A stretch of 33,152 nucleotides of DNA from Proteiniphilum sp. Lineage in GTDB: Bacteria > Bacteroidota > Bacteroidia > Bacteroidales > Dysgonomonadaceae. Below the pieces are notes generated by a model. That model ran no database searches, was not told the DNA's origin, and was given only the letters and a program-made list of their open reading frames with translations. Below are positions 1 to 8,001 of the stretch, piece after piece. Location: positions 1 to 33,152 of the forward strand of contig JADLKK010000023.1 of NCBI GenBank assembly GCA_016839025.1, given 5' to 3'. Position numbers and translations under genes: made by a program. Within the stretch, counting starts at the first letter, position 1. Each line of letters opens with the position of its first letter.

Positions 1-23
1 TTGGTGGATGGTAGGTACCCGGG

Positions 24-1262
24 TTATGATCGTGCTGCTCGTCTCTTGCGGGCCCACTCCATCACGTTGGCCGGAGGACGTCCCGCCATCAGCTCCTGCT
101 TCATGAAGTCCATATAGGGAGCCACATGTGTGTAGTAGCGGTAATATCCGCTGCAGAGGTAGTTGAGCCCCTTGTTGCCATATTTGTCACGGATAAACCG
201 GTTCTTGGGACATTCACCATAGCAGGTAAAGAGCATGTCGCATTCACGACATTGTTGTGGCAGCGTGTCGAACTTGTCATTGCCGAAGGTGAGTTGTTGT
301 TCCGAGTACATCAGCGAGGCAAGCGGCGTGCTATAGATATTCCCGAGCCGGTATTCGGGGAAAACGAAGTGATCACACGAGTAGACATCTCCGTTGAATT
401 CCATCACCCCCGCATGTCCACAGGTCCTGGCCATGGTACATACACCCGGTTGCTCTCCCACCCAGTTAGCCAGCGTGGCGTCGAAGATCTGGATAAAAAA
501 CTTCCCAACATCCTCCTTGATCCATTCATCGAAAAGATCGCACAGGAATTTGCCCCACTTATCTGCCGGTACCGTAAAGGGTGCCAGCTCTACTTCTTCC
601 TCTTCATCCGCTGCGGTGGCAAGCTTAAGCGGAGATTCTGTTTTTCGGATCCGTTCCACGATAGGTGTAAACTGGATGTAGCGGCAGTCGATCTCCTTGA
701 AGAAACGATAGAACTCCAGCGGATAATCCACATTGTAATCGTTCACCACCGCCAGGCAGTTGAACTCCACACCATGTTTCTTCAACAACCCAATGCCTCG
801 CATTACCCGATGAAAAGAGGGGCGGCCCATCTTGTCGCGTCGGTACTCATCGTGAAACTCCTGTGGCCCGTCGATCGAGATTCCTACCAGGAAGTTGTTC
901 TCCTTGAAAAAGGCACACCATTCATCGGTCAGCAACGTGCCGTTGGTCTGGATGGAATTGTCGATCTGGCGTCCTCCCGCATATTTCTTTTGCAGCTCCA
1001 GCGCTTTTTGGTAGAAGGAGAGGGGGCGCATCAGCGTCTCCCCCCCGTGCCAGGTGAACATCACCTGCGGCTGCGTCTGAGATTCTATATATTGTTTCAC
1101 AAACCGTTCGAGGAGTTCTTCGCTCATTACCTGGTTGTTTTTCTTGGGGAAGAGATTCGCCTTTTCCAGATAGTAACAGTAGTCGCAGTCGAGGTTACAC
1201 TTGGAACCTACAGGCTTCAACATCACATACATCGGTTTGGCGAAAGGAGCAAATGTGGACAT
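24..1262 (-). CDS. Anaerobic sulfatase-maturating enzyme (radical SAM/SPASM)
   Basis: This cytosolic radical SAM enzyme should oxidise a Cys or Ser in type I sulfatases to formylglycine. The CxxxCxxC cluster site for the SAM-binding 4Fe-4S is C22/C26/C29 (CNLDCDYC), followed by the family motif TWHGGET at about residues 70-76. The C-terminal third carries the SPASM-type cysteines that hold two auxiliary clusters (CTMARTCGHAG, YSCDH, CRECDMLFTCYGEC, LCSGYY). The length of 412 aa is normal for the family. The segment around residues 216-226 contains a run of four Glu that is probably a surface loop. A TAnnTTTG promoter lies about 20 bp upstream of the ATG. No sulfatase gene lies in this window, so its substrates must be encoded elsewhere. 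A related SPASM peptide-modifying enzyme is the alternative, but the overall match to sulfatase maturases is good. Confidence 0.9.
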   Translation of the reverse strand: MSTFAPFAKPMYVMLKPVGSKCNLDCDYCYYLEKANLFPKKNNQVMSEELLERFVKQYIESQTQPQVMFTWHGGETLMRPLSFYQKALELQKKYAGGRQIDNSIQTNGTLLTDEWCAFFKENNFLVGISIDGPQEFHDEYRRDKMGRPSFHRVMRGIGLLKKHGVEFNCLAVVNDYNVDYPLEFYRFFKEIDCRYIQFTPIVERIRKTESPLKLATAADEEEEVELAPFTVPADKWGKFLCDLFDEWIKEDVGKFFIQIFDATLANWVGEQPGVCTMARTCGHAGVMEFNGDVYSCDHFVFPEYRLGNIYSTPLASLMYSEQQLTFGNDKFDTLPQQCRECDMLFTCYGECPKNRFIRDKYGNKGLNYLCSGYYRYYTHVAPYMDFMKQELMAGRPPANVMEWARKRRAARS

Positions 1263-1281
1263 ATTGATTTTATTTATGCTG

Positions 1282-1289
1282 CAAAGATA
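1282..1289 (-). promoter_or_regulatory. -7 promoter element of the sulfatase maturase gene
   Basis: The minus strand reads TATCTTTG followed by C, matching the Bacteroidota housekeeping -7 consensus TAnnTTTG. It sits about 20 bp upstream of the ATG at 1262, giving a leader of roughly 15 nt. I see no clear TTTG -33 box at the right distance. Confidence 0.65.
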
Positions 1290-1411
1290 AACAAATCAGC
1301 CAGTGAAAGGGTTTAATCCGGGATATTAACAATTTTCAAACATGAACTGCGTGACCACGGTCGCAGATATGGGCGCCTCCTATGAGGGCGAAATCCGGGG
1401 TTACATGATAA

Positions 1412-1840
1412 ATGATTACAACGATGAAAAAGAAAGAGAACTTGTTACAACTGGGCTGGTTGATTCTGAGAGCGGGAATTGGTATCTCCATTATGCTGCA
1501 TGGCATACCCAAACTCACGGGTGGCGTAGAGACCTGGACATATATTGGCGGAAGCATGTCGATCTTTGGGATTACTTTTGCACCGGCCTTCTGGGGATTT
1601 CTGGCTGCTGTGGCTGAATCGGTTGGAGGTGCTCTTTTTGCGCTGGGACTGCTGTTCCGTCCTGCGGCCGTGATGCTGACCGGTACCATGGTGGTGGCGT
1701 TGGCGACCCATCTGGCGGCAGGGGATGATTTCATGGTGTTCGGCCATGCACTCGACCTGCTGATCGTTTTTGCGGGAGCCATCCTGATCGGTGCCGGCAA
1801 GTACTCACTCGACGCGAAGCTATTGCCCAGGCTGGCATAG
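1412..1840 (+). CDS. DoxX family membrane protein
   Basis: This small integral membrane protein of 142 aa has four predicted hydrophobic segments. The DoxX-type opening is visible at about residues 13-36 (GWLILRAGIGISIMLHGIPK), followed by the glycine-rich second and third helices (AESVGGALFALGLLFRP). The final helix is followed by a short basic tail. DoxX proteins are linked to quinone or thiol redox functions in some bacteria, but the biochemical role here cannot be assigned. An alternative start is the ATG four codons in (1424). No strong promoter or ribosome-binding site stands out upstream. A good intrinsic terminator follows at 1865-1898, so it looks monocistronic. Confidence 0.8.
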   Translation: MITTMKKKENLLQLGWLILRAGIGISIMLHGIPKLTGGVETWTYIGGSMSIFGITFAPAFWGFLAAVAESVGGALFALGLLFRPAAVMLTGTMVVALATHLAAGDDFMVFGHALDLLIVFAGAILIGAGKYSLDAKLLPRLA

Positions 1841-1864
1841 AGAGCGATCGACAGATCAAACAAC

Positions 1865-1898
1865 AAACCCCTTTACCGGTTACGGTCGAAGGGGTTTT
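1865..1898 (+). terminator. Intrinsic terminator after the DoxX gene
   Basis: A 9-bp stem AAACCCCTT / AAGGGGTTT encloses a second 4-bp stem ACCG-GTTA-CGGT and runs into TTTT. It begins 25 bp past the DoxX stop codon. The A-run on its left side means it could also stop transcripts arriving on the minus strand. Confidence 0.85.
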
Positions 1899-1911
1899 GT
1901 CATTATGGCAT

Positions 1912-1982
1912 AAAAAAGGGTAAGCGATCTATATCGCGCCGCTACAACCAAATACCCTTGCTTCGGTCAAGACCTGGGGGAC
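1912..1982 (-). ncRNA. ffs: Signal recognition particle RNA (4.5S-like, very short)
   Basis: The minus strand carries a promoter-RNA-terminator unit with no ORF. The core at 1976-1959 reads CAGGUCUUGACCGAAGCA, which aligns without gaps to the SRP helix-8 tip known from E. coli (CAGGUCCGGAAGGAAGCA). Both symmetric-loop strands, CAGG and AGCA, are conserved. Flanking CCC / GGG and the following GGGUA also resemble other bacterial SRP RNAs. The 3' part contains the hairpin GCGAU-AUAG-AUCGC and closes with AAGGGUA/UACCCUU before six U residues. The promoter TATCTTTG at 1992-1985 places the 5' end near 1980, so the RNA would be only about 70 nt. The apical loop would be UGAC in place of GGAA. The SRP assignment is based on motif alignment, and the exact ends are inferred. 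Confidence 0.75.
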
Positions 1983-1984
1983 TG

Positions 1985-2015
1985 CAAAGATACAGCTTTT
2001 TATTTAGATACAAAA
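1985..2015 (-). promoter_or_regulatory. Promoter of the SRP RNA candidate
   Basis: On the minus strand TTTTG (2015-2011) and TATCTTTG (1992-1985) are separated by 18 nt, fitting the Bacteroidota -33/-7 arrangement. Transcription would start around 1980, just at the CCCCC that opens the RNA. Confidence 0.75.
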
Positions 2016-2050
2016 GGATGAATTGATTTTTCCCATTCAGTCTCTTTTTT

Positions 2051-2058
2051 TATCTTTG
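2051..2058 (+). promoter_or_regulatory. -7 promoter element of pepT
   Basis: TATCTTTG lies 51 bp upstream of the pepT ATG. It is divergent from the SRP RNA promoter about 60 bp away. The leader would be roughly 45 nt. Confidence 0.7.
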
Positions 2059-2109
2059 TAGGAGCAACAATGTTGTAACAACGAATCAAATCAGTTCAAA
2101 ATAATCATC

Positions 2110-3333
2110 ATGGATATAGTAGACCGGTTCATCAAATATGCCCGTATTGATACACAATCGGATGAAAACAGCACACAGACACCCAGTACCCAGAAACAGT
2201 TCAATCTGGCCAAGGAGGTGGAAAAAGAAGCACTTGAGATGGGACTGACCGATGTGAGTCTCGACAACAACTGTTATCTGATGGCCACCTTGCCGGCCAA
2301 CACGAAGAGAGATGTGCCGGTAATTGGCTTCATTGCACACTTCGACACCAGTCCCGATATGAGTGGAGCCAATGTGAATCCCCGTATCGTAAAGGCATAC
2401 GACGGTAAGGATATACAGCTCAATGAAGCCAACAGGGTGGTGCTTTCATCGGCTGATTTTCCGGAATTGCTGCACCACGTGGGTGAGGATCTGATCGTAA
2501 CCGATGGGAATACACTGCTGGGAGCGGACGACAAGGCGGGCATCGCGGAGATCATGAATGCCATGCAGTACCTGATTGATCATCCGGAAGTGGAACATGG
2601 CAACATTCGCATCGCTTTTACACCCGACGAAGAGATCGGTCGTGGCGCCGATCATTTTGATGTGGAGAAGTTTGCTGCACAGTGGGCCTATACGATGGAT
2701 GGCAGTGAGGTGGGTGAGCTGGAGTATGAGAACTTTAACGCTGCTTCGGCAAAGATAGGCATACAGGGTCGGAATGTGCATCCCGGTTATGCAAAGGGTA
2801 AGATGATCAATGCGCTGCATGTGGCCAATGAGCTGATCGCACTGCTGCCTGCAGAGGAACGTCCTGAACATACGGAAGGGTATGAGGGCTTTTTCCACCT
2901 GATCGGACTCAGCGGAACTGTTGATGAAGCAAAGGTCTCCTACATCATTCGTGACCACGACAGGGCAATGTTCGAATCGCGTAAGCTGCTGATGACCGAA
3001 ACGGTGGAACGTCTGAACGCCAGGTATGAAAACCGGATCACCCTGGAGCTGAAGGATCAGTATTACAACATGAAAGAGCAGGTAGAACCGGTGATGCATG
3101 TGGTTGACTATGCCTATCGTGCCATGGAAGCGGTGGGTGTGAAACCCAACATCAAACCGATCCGCGGCGGTACTGATGGTGCGCGTCTCTCCTTTATGGG
3201 GCTCCCCTGTCCCAATATCTTCGCTGGCGGGATGAACTTTCATGGCCGATATGAGTTTCTTCCCGTGCCGTCGCTGCGGAAGGCATCCGAGGTAATTGTG
3301 AAGATTGCTGAACTGGTTGCCAAAGAGGCATAA
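2110..3333 (+). CDS. pepT: Peptidase T (tripeptide aminopeptidase)
   Basis: This cytosolic M20B di-zinc exopeptidase removes N-terminal residues from tripeptides. The metal and catalytic motifs are all present: HFDTSPD with H77 and D79, GADDKAG with D140/D141, DEEIGRG with E174/E175 as the base and zinc-ligand region, and the C-terminal metal-binding segment [11 protein letters not shown]. The 407 aa length is full for the family, and numbering is within one residue of the Salmonella enzyme. The gene has its own promoter and is followed 25 bp later by gcvT on the same strand, so the two are probably cotranscribed. The pairing gives no obvious biochemical link beyond amino-acid catabolism. Peptide scavenging fits a proteolytic or saccharolytic anaerobe. 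Confidence 0.95.
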   Translation: MDIVDRFIKYARIDTQSDENSTQTPSTQKQFNLAKEVEKEALEMGLTDVSLDNNCYLMATLPANTKRDVPVIGFIAHFDTSPDMSGANVNPRIVKAYDGKDIQLNEANRVVLSSADFPELLHHVGEDLIVTDGNTLLGADDKAGIAEIMNAMQYLIDHPEVEHGNIRIAFTPDEEIGRGADHFDVEKFAAQWAYTMDGSEVGELEYENFNAASAKIGIQGRNVHPGYAKGKMINALHVANELIALLPAEERPEHTEGYEGFFHLIGLSGTVDEAKVSYIIRDHDRAMFESRKLLMTETVERLNARYENRITLELKDQYYNMKEQVEPVMHVVDYAYRAMEAVGVKPNIKPIRGGTDGARLSFMGLPCPNIFAGGMNFHGRYEFLPVPSLRKASEVIVKIAELVAKEA

Positions 3334-3358
3334 ACGAATCATCTGAAAACCGACAGAT

Positions 3359-4447
3359 ATGAAGACAACACCTTTTACCGATCTGCACATTGCCCTGGGA
3401 GCAAAGATGCACGAGTTTGCCGGCTATCACATGCCCATCGAGTACAGCGGGATCATTGACGAACATCTCACGGTGGTGAATGCCGTGGGTGTGTTTGATG
3501 TGTCGCACATGGGTGAGTTTTGGGTGAAGGGACCGCAGGCGCTTCCCTTCCTGCAGAAGATAACCAGCAACGATGCTTCCCGCCTGCAACCCGGCAAGGC
3601 GCAGTACAGTTGTTTTGTGAATGAACGGGGAGGCATCGTGGACGATCTCATCGTCTACCAGTATGAAGCGGAGAAGTACCTGCTGGTGGTTAATGCCGCC
3701 AACATCGAGAAAGACTGGGAATGGTGCCACCGGCACAATAGCATGGGAGCTCAACTGGAGAACGCTTCCGGACGCATGGCGCAGTTGGCTGTGCAGGGTC
3801 CCCGTGCAACGGAAACCCTACAGAAACTGACTGCTGCCGATCTTTCCTCTATTCCCTACTATTCGTTTGTAACCGCCCGTTTTGCGGGAGTGGAGGAGGT
3901 TATTGTCTCCAATACAGGCTATACCGGTGCGGGCGGATTTGAGCTTTATTTCTATCCCGAAGAGGGGCGGAAAATATGGGATGCCCTCTTTGAAGCTGGA
4001 GCTGTTTATGGTATCAAACCGATAGGATTGGGCGCACGCGATACGCTGCGACTGGAGATGGGATTCTGCCTATATGGCAACGATCTGGATGACACCACCA
4101 CACCCCTGCAGGCAGGATTGGGATGGATCACCCGTTTCACTGACAATAAACCCTTTATCGGCCGTGAGATCCTTGAAAGAGAAAAGGCTGAGGGAGTCTC
4201 CCGTAAGCTCTGTTGCTTTGAGTTAACCGAGAAGGGTGTACCCCGTCAGGGTTATGAGATCCTGAACAGCGAAGAGGAGCCAATCGGCAGGGTCACTTCC
4301 GGAACGCTTTCCCCTGTATTGAAAACAGGAATCGGCATGGGATACCTGAAACCGGCGTATGCTACTCCCGGCACAGCTATCTTTATCAGCATTCGCAACA
4401 GGAAGTTGAAAGCTGTGGTCGTAAAACCCCCTTTCAGAAAATATTGA
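3359..4447 (+). CDS. gcvT: Glycine cleavage system T protein (aminomethyltransferase)
   Basis: GcvT takes the aminomethyl group from the H protein, releases ammonia and forms 5,10-methylene-tetrahydrofolate. The N-terminal folate-binding fold shows the family motifs [22 protein letters not shown] (holding the catalytic Asp) and [14 protein letters not shown]. The [11 protein letters not shown] and LGWITRF segments and a C-terminal barrel ([18 protein letters not shown]) follow. The length of 362 aa is normal. The other glycine cleavage genes (gcvH, gcvP) are not in this window. folD, which uses the methylene-THF product, lies 1.1 kb downstream on the other strand. The gene sits 25 bp after pepT and probably shares its transcript. 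Confidence 0.95.
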   Translation: MKTTPFTDLHIALGAKMHEFAGYHMPIEYSGIIDEHLTVVNAVGVFDVSHMGEFWVKGPQALPFLQKITSNDASRLQPGKAQYSCFVNERGGIVDDLIVYQYEAEKYLLVVNAANIEKDWEWCHRHNSMGAQLENASGRMAQLAVQGPRATETLQKLTAADLSSIPYYSFVTARFAGVEEVIVSNTGYTGAGGFELYFYPEEGRKIWDALFEAGAVYGIKPIGLGARDTLRLEMGFCLYGNDLDDTTTPLQAGLGWITRFTDNKPFIGREILEREKAEGVSRKLCCFELTEKGVPRQGYEILNSEEEPIGRVTSGTLSPVLKTGIGMGYLKPAYATPGTAIFISIRNRKLKAVVVKPPFRKY

Positions 4448-4480
4448 GGCGATTCTTGCCCTTTTCTCACGAATAACTCC

Positions 4481-4488
4481 TATTTTTG
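4481..4488 (+). promoter_or_regulatory. -7 promoter element of the YbhN-like gene
   Basis: TATTTTTG lies 34 bp after the gcvT stop, with a TTG at 4456-4458 about 22 nt upstream as a possible -33 element. Its last G is the first base of an upstream GTG that could be mistaken for the start codon. Transcription would begin near 4494, which argues for the internal ATG at 4542. Confidence 0.6.
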
Positions 4489-4541
4489 TGGCCTGTTACG
4501 CAAGTATCGGGCCATCATCTTTACAGTACAGCTGCCTCCCT

Positions 4542-5537
4542 ATGGCGAAAAAAGCAAAGATAGCACAGAATATTTTCTTCCTGCTCGGTGCCCTGGCACT
4601 GGGCTTTATGATATACAAGACAGGGATCGACAACATCCTGCGCGATATTCGCCAAACCGGCTGGTGGTTTGCTCCTATCTTCGGAATCTGGGTGGTGGTC
4701 TACCTGCTCAACACCTACTCCTTCCACATCATTCTGCAGGATGGCAGTGAGGAGGCAGACAAGGTTGGTTTTTTGCGCCTTTTCAAACTGGTTATCAGTG
4801 GATTTGCGATCAATTACATCACCCCTTTCGGACTGATGGGAGGAGAACCTTACAAGATCATTGAATTGCAGTCCACCCTCGGCATTCAGCGCGCCACCTC
4901 CTCGGTGCTGCTTTCCACCATGATGCACTTTGTCTCCCATTTCATTTTCTGGATGGTTTCTATCCCATTGCTGCTCTTCCTTGTACCGGTGCTCTCCGAT
5001 GTGGTGGAGCTGGGAATGATTCTCTCCACCGCTACCTCCTTTTTGTTGCTTCTCTGGGCATACCGGGTCTATACCAGGGGTGGGGTCGACAGGGCTCTGA
5101 TGCTGGGAGGCAGACTCCCTTTCGTGGGTAAGAGCCTGAAGGCATATCGCAGACACAATCAAGAGAAGATTGACCAGATGGATGCCCTGATCGCGGATCT
5201 TTACCGCAATCGAAAAAAAGATTTTCTTCTATCTCTTTCGCTGGAGATTTTCTCCCGCTTCTTCCTTTGCCTGGAGGTGATTCTGATGATGATGGCAGTG
5301 GGACGCCCAATAAGTTTCGGCCAGAGTGTGCTGATCGAGTCAATCCAGTCACTGGTGGGGAATATCCTGTTTTTTATGCCGATGCAGATGGGTTCGCGTG
5401 AAGGGGGCATCGTCATCGTATTCGGTATCCTCTCGTTACCCCTATCCTATGGCGTTTTTGTAAGCCTCTGCAAGCGGATTCGGGAGATCTTCTGGACGTT
5501 GGTGGGTATCCTGCTGATCAAGGTGAAGAAATATTGA
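4542..5537 (+). CDS. YbhN/AglD-like polytopic membrane protein (LPG synthase TM-region family)
   Basis: This 331 aa inner-membrane protein has about eight hydrophobic segments. It belongs to the UPF0104 family related to the flippase-like domain of lysyl-phosphatidylglycerol synthase. Characteristic segments are NYITPFGLMGGEPYKI at about residues 90-105 and the later FFMPMQMGSREGGIVIVFG, both conserved in the family. There is no C-terminal aminoacyl-transfer domain, so it is not a full MprF. Such proteins are thought to move or bind lipid intermediates, but the substrate cannot be told. I chose the ATG at 4542 (MAKKAKIAQ) over a GTG at 4488 because the latter overlaps the promoter -7 box. It ends only 10 bp before the convergent folD. 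Confidence 0.8.
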   Translation: MAKKAKIAQNIFFLLGALALGFMIYKTGIDNILRDIRQTGWWFAPIFGIWVVVYLLNTYSFHIILQDGSEEADKVGFLRLFKLVISGFAINYITPFGLMGGEPYKIIELQSTLGIQRATSSVLLSTMMHFVSHFIFWMVSIPLLLFLVPVLSDVVELGMILSTATSFLLLLWAYRVYTRGGVDRALMLGGRLPFVGKSLKAYRRHNQEKIDQMDALIADLYRNRKKDFLLSLSLEIFSRFFLCLEVILMMMAVGRPISFGQSVLIESIQSLVGNILFFMPMQMGSREGGIVIVFGILSLPLSYGVFVSLCKRIREIFWTLVGILLIKVKKY

Positions 5538-5547
5538 TACGCAGGTG

Positions 5548-6429
5548 TTAACGGTAAATCGCCTTCTTTCCTGCCAGCAGGGTGTTGCGCATCAGCGAGA
5601 CAATGGTCATCGGTCCTACGCCGCCCGGGACGGGGGTGATCCAGGAGCATTTGGGAGCTACCTCCTCGAATGACACGTCTCCCGTCAGCTTGAATCCCGA
5701 TTTGGTCTTGTCACTGGGGACACGGGTGGTGCCCACGTCGATCACCACCGCTCCCTCCTTCACCATATCCCCCTTCAGGAATTCCGGTACGCCGAGTGCG
5801 GCAATGATGATGTCGGCCTGCAGGCAGATCTCTTTGATGTTGGCGGTGCGGCTGTGGCAGACGGTTACGGTGCAGTCGCCGGGGACACCCTTCTGCATCA
5901 TCAGCATCGAGACCGGTTTGCCCACGATGTTGCTCCGCCCCAGTACCACGCAGTGCTTCCCCCGCGTTTCGATGTCGTACCGTTTCAGCAACTCCACAAT
6001 ACCCGCCGGAGTGGCGGAGAGGAAGCAGGGGAGTCCCAGTGACATGCGGCCCACATTCACCGGGTGAAAACCGTCCACATCCTTGCGGTAGTCGATTGCT
6101 TCGGTGATCCGTTCTTCCCGGATATGCTTCGGCAGCGGCAGTTGTACGATGAAACCGTCGATGTCGGGGTCGTTGTTGAGCCGTTCCACGCATGCAAGAA
6201 GCTCCTCCTCGGTAACATCCTCCTCGTAACGAATCAGGGTGGAGTGGAAGCCCACCTCTTCACAACTGCGTACCTTGTTGGCCACGTAGGTCTCACTGCC
6301 TCCGTCGTGGCCCACCAGCACTGCTGCCAGATGGGGTGTCTTGCCGCCGGCAGCCTTGATCTGTGCCACCTCTTCGGCAATCTCCCGTTTTATCTCCGCG
6401 GCTGTCGCCTTTCCATCGATCAGGTTCAT
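5548..6429 (-). CDS. folD: Bifunctional methylene-THF dehydrogenase/methenyl-THF cyclohydrolase
   Basis: FolD interconverts 5,10-methylene-THF and 10-formyl-THF with NAD(P), supplying one-carbon units for purines and formyl-Met. The catalytic Lys region is seen in [17 protein letters not shown], the second family signature is VQLPLPKHI, and the Rossmann segment is [18 protein letters not shown]. The C-terminal signature is [18 protein letters not shown]. The length of 293 aa is typical. I used the ATG at 6429 ([10 protein letters not shown]), since Bacteroidota FolD proteins start this way. An extension to 6438 would need a TTG codon. No promoter is visible between folD and ffh, so folD is probably read through from ffh across a 83-bp spacer of short repeats. 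Confidence 0.95.
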   Translation of the reverse strand: MNLIDGKATAAEIKREIAEEVAQIKAAGGKTPHLAAVLVGHDGGSETYVANKVRSCEEVGFHSTLIRYEEDVTEEELLACVERLNNDPDIDGFIVQLPLPKHIREERITEAIDYRKDVDGFHPVNVGRMSLGLPCFLSATPAGIVELLKRYDIETRGKHCVVLGRSNIVGKPVSMLMMQKGVPGDCTVTVCHSRTANIKEICLQADIIIAALGVPEFLKGDMVKEGAVVIDVGTTRVPSDKTKSGFKLTGDVSFEEVAPKCSWITPVPGGVGPMTIVSLMRNTLLAGKKAIYR

Positions 6430-6438
6430 GATTTTCAA

Positions 6439-6467
6439 CTATCAGCTTTTAGCTATCAGCTATCAGC
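6439..6467. repeat. Short tandem word repeat between ffh and folD
   Basis: The word CTATCAGC occurs three times (6439, 6453, 6460), separated by TTTTAG or directly overlapping, and ends in a T-run. On the minus strand it reads as repeated GCTGATAG just upstream of the folD start codon. Low-complexity words of this kind are common in Bacteroidota spacers. No function is evident. Confidence 0.6.
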
Positions 6468-6512
6468 TTTTTTTATAAACTTGTTCACTTACGAACGATT
6501 CTATTATAAACA

Positions 6513-7838
6513 CTACCTTCTGCGGAGATTGCGCATGGCCTGCTTGCCACCACCGGAGGTCATCATCCGCATCATCTTGCGGGTCTCGTCGAACTGCTTG
6601 ATCAGCTTGTTCACCTCCTGCACGTTGGTGCCACTTCCCTTTGCGATGCGGGCACGACGACTGCCATTCAGTATCTCAGGGTTGGAGCGTTCTGCCGGTG
6701 TCATGGAGCGGATGATCGCTTCGATCCCCTTGAAGGCATCATCATCGATATCCAGGTCCTTGATCTGCTTACCCACGCCGGGAATCATCGATGCCAGGTC
6801 CTTCAGGTTACCCATCTTCTTGATCTGCTGGATCTGGGCGATGAAGTCGTCGAAATCGAACTGATTCTTGGCGATCTTCTTCTGCAAGCGACGTGCCTCC
6901 GCCTCGTCGTATTGCTCCTGTGCCTTCTCCACCAGTGAGACGATGTCGCCCATCCCCAGGATGCGGTCGGCCATGCGTTCGGGGTGAAAGACGTCGATGG
7001 CGTCGAGCTTCTCGCCCGTACCGACAAACTTGATCGGCTTGTCCACTACCGAGCGGATGGAGAGCGCGGCACCGCCGCGGGTGTCACCATCGAGCTTGGT
7101 GAGCACCACCCCGTTAAAATCGAGCCGCAGGTTGAACTCCCTGGCGGTGTTCACCGCATCCTGACCGGTCATGGCATCCACCACGAAGAGGATCTCCTGC
7201 GGGTTGACCGCCTTCTTGATCGACTCGATCTCCTGCATCATCTGCTCGTCGATGGCCAGACGACCGGCGGTGTCGATGATCACCAGATCCTTGCCGTGCT
7301 GACGGGCATACTGAATGGCATTCTGTGCGATCTTCACCGGGTTCTTGTTCTCCTCCTCCGCGTACACGGAGACACCGATCTGTTCGCCCAGCACCTTGAG
7401 CTGCTCGATGGCGGCGGGACGGTAGACGTCACCTGCCACCAGCAGGGGCTGCTTCCCCTTCTTGCTCTTGAGCATGCTGGCCAGCTTACCGGAGAAGGTG
7501 GTCTTCCCCGAGCCCTGCAACCCCGACATCAGGATCACCGCCGGACTGCCCTTGATGTTGATGTCGACAGCCGTGCCGCCCATCAGGGTGGCCAGTTCGT
7601 CGTGTACGATCTTCACCATCATCTGCTCCGGCTTCACCGCGTTGAGCACATCCTGGCCCAGCGCCTTCTGTTTCACCGTTTCGGTGAAATCCTTTGCCGT
7701 CTTGTAATTCACGTCGGCATCAAGTAGCGCACGACGCACCTCCTTGAGGGTCTCGGCCACGTTGATCTCGGTGATCCTGCCTTCGCCTTTCAGTATCTTA
7801 AACGACCTCTCCAGTCTGTCACTTAAATTTTCAAACAT
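6513..7838 (-). CDS. ffh: Signal recognition particle protein Ffh (SRP54 GTPase)
   Basis: Ffh binds SRP RNA and hydrophobic signal sequences on ribosomes and delivers them to FtsY at the membrane. The N domain (about 1-90) is followed by the G domain with P-loop GLQGSGKT (residues 106-113), DTAGR, TKLDGDTRGGAA and FVGTGEKLDAIDVFHP. The C-terminal M domain is methionine-rich and includes the RNA-binding segment GSRRARIAKGSGT. The length of 441 aa is full. The putative SRP RNA gene lies 4.5 kb away in this window. Its G domain and M domain look canonical, so any change in the RNA tip is not mirrored by an obvious loss in the protein. A TATCTTTG promoter lies 30 bp upstream. Confidence 0.97.
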   Translation of the reverse strand: MFENLSDRLERSFKILKGEGRITEINVAETLKEVRRALLDADVNYKTAKDFTETVKQKALGQDVLNAVKPEQMMVKIVHDELATLMGGTAVDINIKGSPAVILMSGLQGSGKTTFSGKLASMLKSKKGKQPLLVAGDVYRPAAIEQLKVLGEQIGVSVYAEEENKNPVKIAQNAIQYARQHGKDLVIIDTAGRLAIDEQMMQEIESIKKAVNPQEILFVVDAMTGQDAVNTAREFNLRLDFNGVVLTKLDGDTRGGAALSIRSVVDKPIKFVGTGEKLDAIDVFHPERMADRILGMGDIVSLVEKAQEQYDEAEARRLQKKIAKNQFDFDDFIAQIQQIKKMGNLKDLASMIPGVGKQIKDLDIDDDAFKGIEAIIRSMTPAERSNPEILNGSRRARIAKGSGTNVQEVNKLIKQFDETRKMMRMMTSGGGKQAMRNLRRR

Positions 7839-7868
7839 GGTTCTTTACGCTCATTATTTATTGGAAGA

Positions 7869-7876
7869 CAAAGATA
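7869..7876 (-). promoter_or_regulatory. -7 promoter element of ffh-folD
   Basis: The minus strand reads TATCTTTG, 30 bp upstream of the ffh ATG, giving a leader of about 25 nt. The same spacer holds the promoter of the divergent rhamnosidase genes. Confidence 0.65.
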
Positions 7877-7961
7877 ATGAAAAAAGCAATAACCTGTTCT
7901 TCCTGTCAAATCTCGCAGTTTTTATCTCATCCGTATGATGCCTGTTCTGAAAAATATTGCG

Positions 7962-7969
7962 TAAGTTTG
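7962..7969 (+). promoter_or_regulatory. -7 promoter element of the rhamnosidase pair
   Basis: TAAGTTTG lies 32 bp upstream of the ATG at 8002. It overlaps an in-frame TTG (7957) that would otherwise extend the first rhamnosidase, so it supports the shorter start. Confidence 0.5.
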
Positions 7970-8001
7970 TGATTTGTAATCAAACTGGTACCATTCACAA
8001 G

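Noticed and set aside
126-1316. Long plus-strand frame opposite the sulfatase maturase
   Set aside because: It is antisense to a gene with intact radical SAM and SPASM motifs and has no recognisable domain.
1342-1617. Plus-strand reading frame overlapping the DoxX start (MNCVTTVADMG...)
   Set aside because: It overlaps the DoxX gene in another frame, has no conserved features and lacks a promoter, whereas the DoxX frame is clearly hydrophobic and family-like.
1912-1982. A riboswitch or leader for pepT
   Set aside because: The conserved structure and U-run terminator read on the minus strand, opposite to pepT, and its promoter faces away from pepT.
4488-4541. GTG-initiated extension of the YbhN-like protein
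   Set aside because: The GTG overlaps the last base of a TATTTTTG promoter box, so it would not be in the transcript. The ATG at 4542 fits better.
6984-7727. 247-codon plus-strand frame opposite ffh
   Set aside because: It is an antisense shadow of a highly conserved GTPase, rich in His, Asp and Leu without any fold signature.
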